A DNA stretch of 64,000 bases from assembly GCA_945952065.1 (NCBI GenBank), contig CAMFGY010000001.1, positions 310,001-374,000 on the forward strand, read 5' to 3'. Below the pieces are notes generated by a model. It was not told the DNA's origin, did not search any database, and saw only the letters and a list, made by a program, of their open reading frames with translations. The translations under genes and the position numbers were made by a program. This document shows, in pieces, positions 61,249-64,000 of this stretch (positions within the stretch are counted from its first letter, which is position 1; each line of letters begins with the position of its first letter). This DNA is from an uncultured Burkholderiales bacterium (GTDB lineage: Bacteria > Pseudomonadota > Gammaproteobacteria > Burkholderiales > Burkholderiaceae_C).

Positions 61249-61872
61249 ATGTACCAGCCCGCCCATTTCGCCACCCAAGACCTGAATTTGGCCAAGCGCC
61301 TGATGGCCACCTACCCTCTGGCCCTGCTGCTCGGCCCCGATGCGCAAGGTCAGAGCTTCGGCACCCATGTGCCCTTGACCGTCATCGAAGGCGAGGCCCT
61401 GGTGCTGGAAGGCCATATGGCACGCGCCAATCCGCACTGGGCCTGGCTGGCGGCCCTGCATGCGCAAGGCCAGGATGTGCACGCGGTCTTCAATGGCCCG
61501 GGCGCCTATATCTCGCCCAGCCACTACGACAGCGCCTTGAACGTACCGACTTGGAACTATGCCGCGGTTCACCTGTATGGCCGCCTGGAACTGGTGCAAG
61601 ACGCCGAGGCCAAGGATGCTTTGCTCAAGCGCCTGATCGCACAACACGAGCCCGGCTACGCCGAACAATGGCGCGCTCTGCCCGAGGACTTTCAGCACAA
61701 GCTGCTGGGCGCCATCGTCGGCTTTCGCCTGCATGTGCAGCGCTGGGAAGGCAAGTTCAAACTCAGCCAAAACCGCAGCGCCAGCGAGCGCGCCCGCATT
61801 CAAGCGGCCCTGGCCCAAGGCTCGCGCAGCGAACAAGATGTGGCCGTCTGGATGCATCACTTGGGGCTTTGA
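61249..61872 (+). CDS. PaiB-like FMN-binding negative regulator
   Basis: 207 residues with the FMN_bind_2 pattern: MYQPAHFATQDLNLAKRLMA, FGTHVPLTVIEGEALVLEGH, PTWNYAAVHLYGRLELVQD and QRWEGKFKLSQNRS. PaiB proteins are FMN-binding regulators linked in Bacillus to an acetyltransferase (PaiA) operon; here three GNAT genes follow. Divergent from the MocR gene. Confidence 0.85.
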   Translation: MYQPAHFATQDLNLAKRLMATYPLALLLGPDAQGQSFGTHVPLTVIEGEALVLEGHMARANPHWAWLAALHAQGQDVHAVFNGPGAYISPSHYDSALNVPTWNYAAVHLYGRLELVQDAEAKDALLKRLIAQHEPGYAEQWRALPEDFQHKLLGAIVGFRLHVQRWEGKFKLSQNRSASERARIQAALAQGSRSEQDVAVWMHHLGL

Positions 61873-61881
61873 GCCCGCAGC

Positions 61882-61926
61882 CCTGCGCGCGCAGCCGGCC
61901 CCTGCGCGCGCAGCCGGCCCCTGCGC
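61882..61926. repeat. 19-base tandem repeat between PaiB-like and GNAT genes
   Basis: CCTGCGCGCGCAGCCGGCC occurs twice head to tail (61882-61900 and 61901-61919), followed by a partial third (CCTGCGC, 61920-61926). Each unit is nearly self-complementary in the middle (GCGCGC). It lies just after the PaiB-like stop. Confidence 0.85.
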
Positions 61927-61966
61927 CCGCCCTGTTCCCGTTTCAACCTTTGCTTTGGATTCCCTC

Positions 61967-62584
61967 ATGAGCCTGCCTCTCATCACGCCCATGCAAGTGA
62001 GCCCGCTCACCTTGCAAGGCCCGCATCTGCGCCTGGAGCCCTTGTCGCTCGACCATCTTGCCGGCCTCACCGCGGTGGGCCTGGACCCCGAGCTGTGGCG
62101 CTGGGTGCCCAACCAAGTGCGCAGCGCCGCCGATATGCGGGCCTATGTGGAACAAGCGCTGGCCGAGCAAGCCGCGGGCAGCAGCCTGCCCTTTGCCTTG
62201 GTGCTGGCCGGCCCGGACCAAGCCGCCGGCACCGTCATCGGCAGCACCCGCTTCGGCAATATCTCGCTGCGCGACCGGCGGCTGGAAATCGGCTGGACCT
62301 GGGTCGCCAAACCCTGGCAGCGCAGCGCCGCCAACACCGAAGCCAAGAGCCTTTTGTTGACCCACGCCTTCGAAACCCTGGGCGCGCACCGGGTCGAGTT
62401 GAAGACCGACTTTCTGAATGAGAAGTCACGCACCGCCATCGCCCGCATTGGTGCGCAGCAAGAAGGCATCTTCCGCCGCCATGTGCAGACCGACACCGGC
62501 CGGGTGCGCGACACCGTCTACTTCGCCATCATCGACAGCGATTGGCCGGCCGTGAAAGCCCATCTGGCCAAGCTGCGCGCTTGA
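61967..62584 (+). CDS. GNAT acetyltransferase, RimJ/RimL type
   Basis: 205 residues: LQGPHLRLEPLSLDHLAGL, IGSTRFGNISLRDRRLEIGW (20 residues) and the AcCoA site KPWQRSAANTEAKSLLLTHA, with AHRVELKTDFLNEKSRTAIA at the end. The target is unknown. An ATG at 61991 is possible. First of three acetyltransferase genes in a row after the PaiB-like gene. Confidence 0.85.
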   Translation: MSLPLITPMQVSPLTLQGPHLRLEPLSLDHLAGLTAVGLDPELWRWVPNQVRSAADMRAYVEQALAEQAAGSSLPFALVLAGPDQAAGTVIGSTRFGNISLRDRRLEIGWTWVAKPWQRSAANTEAKSLLLTHAFETLGAHRVELKTDFLNEKSRTAIARIGAQQEGIFRRHVQTDTGRVRDTVYFAIIDSDWPAVKAHLAKLRA

Positions 62585-62624
62585 TCAGCCCACAACAGCC
62601 CGCAACCCCATCGAAGTAAAAGAC

Positions 62625-63086
62625 ATGACGGCTCCCCTGCTTGTGCGCCCCTTGGCGCCCAGTGACTTTGACGCTTGGCTGCCACTCTGGGACGGCTACA
62701 ACGCCTTCTACGGCCGCGCCGCCGAGACCGCGCTGGACCCGGCGATCACCGAGACCACCTGGGCCCGCTTCCTCGATCCCCAAGAACCGGTGTTCGCCCT
62801 GGTGGCCGAGCGTGAGGGCCAGTTGCTCGGCCTGAGTCACTACCTGTTTCACCGCAGCACCACCCGCCTGAACCCGGTGTGCTATTTGCAAGACCTGTTC
62901 ACCGCGCCGACACAGCGCGGCCTTGGCATCGGCCGCGCGCTGATCGCCGGGGTCAGTGAGGCCGCTCGGCAGGCCGGCATCGACCGGGTGTACTGGCACA
63001 CGCACACCAACAACGCGGCCGCCCGGGAGCTCTACGACAAGGTCGGCAAACATGGCGGCTTCATCGTCTACACCGGCACGCCATGA
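62625..63086 (+). CDS. GNAT acetyltransferase
   Basis: 153 residues: PSDFDAWLPLWDGYNAFYG and the acetyl-CoA loop TAPTQRGLGIGRALIAGVSE; YWHTHTNNAAARELYDKV is the conserved end. Small-molecule acetyltransferases of this type act on amino compounds. Its TGA overlaps the ATG of the next GNAT gene (ATGA), so the two are coupled. Confidence 0.87.
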   Translation: MTAPLLVRPLAPSDFDAWLPLWDGYNAFYGRAAETALDPAITETTWARFLDPQEPVFALVAEREGQLLGLSHYLFHRSTTRLNPVCYLQDLFTAPTQRGLGIGRALIAGVSEAARQAGIDRVYWHTHTNNAAARELYDKVGKHGGFIVYTGTP

Positions 63087-63541
63087 GCAAGCTCGACCTT
63101 CGCAGGCCTGAGGCAGCGAGCCCAACGCGGCTGTGCGCCGACATCGAGCACGTGGATTGGTTGGCACTGATTGAGGTGTTCGAACGCGCGCCGCTGGGCA
63201 AGCGCGACCCCAAGCTCTTGGAACAGAGCTTTCGCAACAGCAGCGTGGTTTGCTTTGCCTATCACGGGGGTCAGATCATCGGCGCCGGGCGCGCCTTGAG
63301 TGACCGGCTGACATGGACCGTGATCTTCGACCTGGCGCTGGCGCCGGAGTTCCAAGGCCGGGGCCTGGGCCGCGCCATCCTGCAAGACCTGCAGGCCCGC
63401 GCGGGGGGCGCCAGCACCATGCTGCATTCCGCCCCAGGCAAAGAGCCCTTCTACCAACACCTGGGCTTTCGCCGCATGAAGACCGCCATGGCCCAATTCG
63501 CCAAACCCGAGCTCGCCCGAGACCGGGGCTTCACCGATTGA
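63083..63541 (+). CDS. GNAT acetyltransferase
   Basis: 152 residues: VDWLALIEVFERAPLGKRDP, VIFDLALAPEFQGRGLGRAI with the QGRGLG acetyl-CoA motif, and KEPFYQHLGFRRMKTAMAQF. Translated from the ATG overlapping the preceding stop. Together with the two upstream acetyltransferases and the PaiB-like protein it suggests a small-molecule acetylation locus. Confidence 0.87.
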   Translation: MSKLDLRRPEAASPTRLCADIEHVDWLALIEVFERAPLGKRDPKLLEQSFRNSSVVCFAYHGGQIIGAGRALSDRLTWTVIFDLALAPEFQGRGLGRAILQDLQARAGGASTMLHSAPGKEPFYQHLGFRRMKTAMAQFAKPELARDRGFTD

Positions 63542-63679
63542 GTCGCATGGCCCCGGCCAGTGATGCATCGCCGGCGCCCATTCAACCCAGGTATCCGCCA
63601 CTCGCCGCTTTCTCGCAGCCGCAAATGCGGCGCTGCCCATAATCCGCCCCAGTCCAAAACAACAAGACTGGAGTGAGCA
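63542..63679. other. Short gap before the hydrolase gene
   Basis: CATAATCC near 63639-63646 may be a -10 box for the following gene, about 35 bases ahead of its start, with GGAG 6 bases before the ATG. Nothing else is seen. Confidence 0.35.
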
Positions 63680-64000
63680 ATGTCTGACCGACACCGGAAT
63701 CGAGGCGCTGCGTTCGTCGGCCTTGCCGTGGCAGGGGCGCTCAGCGCGCCCCTCGCGCACGCGGCGCCGGGCCCCGCAGCCAAGGCAGCGCTGACCCAGC
63801 CCTGCCGCATCGAAGGCATCGCCAACGAGTTGCAATGCGGCAGCATCAAGCGCCCGCTGAACCCGGCGGACGCGCAAAGCCCGCAGATCGACATCCATTT
63901 TGTGGTGGCGCCCGCCATGGCACGCAACAAGCAGCCCGATCCGGTGCTGATGCTGGCCGGGGGGCCGGGCCAAAGCGCCATCGAGATCGCGCCGCTCATC
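63680..64000 (+). CDS. S33/TAP-type alpha/beta hydrolase (5' part, partial)
   Basis: First 107 codons; the gene continues beyond the window. Signal peptide (about 1-28, ending AHAA), CRIEGIANELQCGSIKRPL as in tricorn-peptidase-like secreted hydrolases, and the oxyanion motif LAGGPGQSAIE (HGGPG-type). The rest of the catalytic triad lies outside. Likely a secreted proline iminopeptidase-like hydrolase. Confidence 0.75.
   Translation, partial: MSDRHRNRGAAFVGLAVAGALSAPLAHAAPGPAAKAALTQPCRIEGIANELQCGSIKRPLNPADAQSPQIDIHFVVAPAMARNKQPDPVLMLAGGPGQSAIEIAPLI

Overview
The window is GC-rich (outside one AT-rich patch at about 3.0-3.6 kb) and densely packed on both strands. Its proteins (a PEP-CTERM protein, beta-class GstA, a DUF3034/truncated-globin cluster, a czcICBA operon and a CoxSLMDE cluster) are those of a free-living, aerobic betaproteobacterium of the order Burkholderiales, probably the Roseateles/Paucibacter/Rubrivivax side. 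This placement is inferred from gene content and codon use; the window has no rRNA or tRNA marker. I see no insertion sequence, integrase, CRISPR array or complete RNA gene.

Layout. 1-3.0 kb: a ~1.54-kb tandem duplication (SemiSWEET-type transporter plus class I methyltransferase, with the tail of an upstream gene), whose right end cuts an AlbA_2-type gene down to its N-terminus. 3.9-12.8 kb: secreted thioredoxin/TPR protein; a minus-strand operon of lipoprotein truncated globin, cupredoxin-like protein and GGDEF-EAL enzyme, divergent from a DUF3034 protein; a TonB-dependent receptor; a Nudix hydrolase. 12.9-16.2 kb: three-gene ABC exporter (membrane fusion protein, FtsX-type permease, ATPase). 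16.2-19.7 kb: GstA, PspC-domain protein, PEP-CTERM protein, and an XRE-cupin regulator with a GNAT acetyltransferase. 19.9-24.4 kb: an operon behind a candidate Fur box: MauG-like di-heme peroxidase, porin, FMN-binding protein, ApbE flavin transferase and a four-helix His-containing membrane protein. 24.4-29.1 kb: MaoC-like dehydratase, GST, M2 peptidase, membrane protein/XRE pair with twin operators, periplasmic binding protein.

29.1-39.0 kb: nine minus-strand genes including a META lipoprotein, VOC and GNAT proteins, a secreted TonB C-terminal domain, an acyl-CoA ligase, a TPR-gluzincin and a second small metallopeptidase. 38.0-48.3 kb: xdhC divergent from a form II coxSLM-D-E operon; coxG lies 2.7 kb further on, past a VOC protein, a flavin monooxygenase and an AraC regulator. 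49-53 kb: GNAT, a large serine hydrolase and two membrane proteins. 53.3-59.6 kb: a heavy-metal RND efflux operon (czcI-C-B-A type) whose pump has an unusual TMH4 signature. 59.6-64 kb: MocR-type regulator divergent from a PaiB-like protein, three GNAT acetyltransferases, and the start of an S33-type hydrolase running off the window.

How the genes work together: the strongest multi-gene systems are (i) the putative iron-responsive extracytoplasmic flavin/heme electron-transfer operon, in which ApbE would flavinylate the neighbouring FMN-binding protein; (ii) the c-di-GMP/globin/cupredoxin/DUF3034 cluster; (iii) the molybdenum hydroxylase with its maturation factors XdhC, CoxD, CoxE and CoxG; and (iv) the metal efflux operon. 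Several genes carry a -10-like hexamer only 6-9 bases before the start codon, which suggests leaderless mRNAs.
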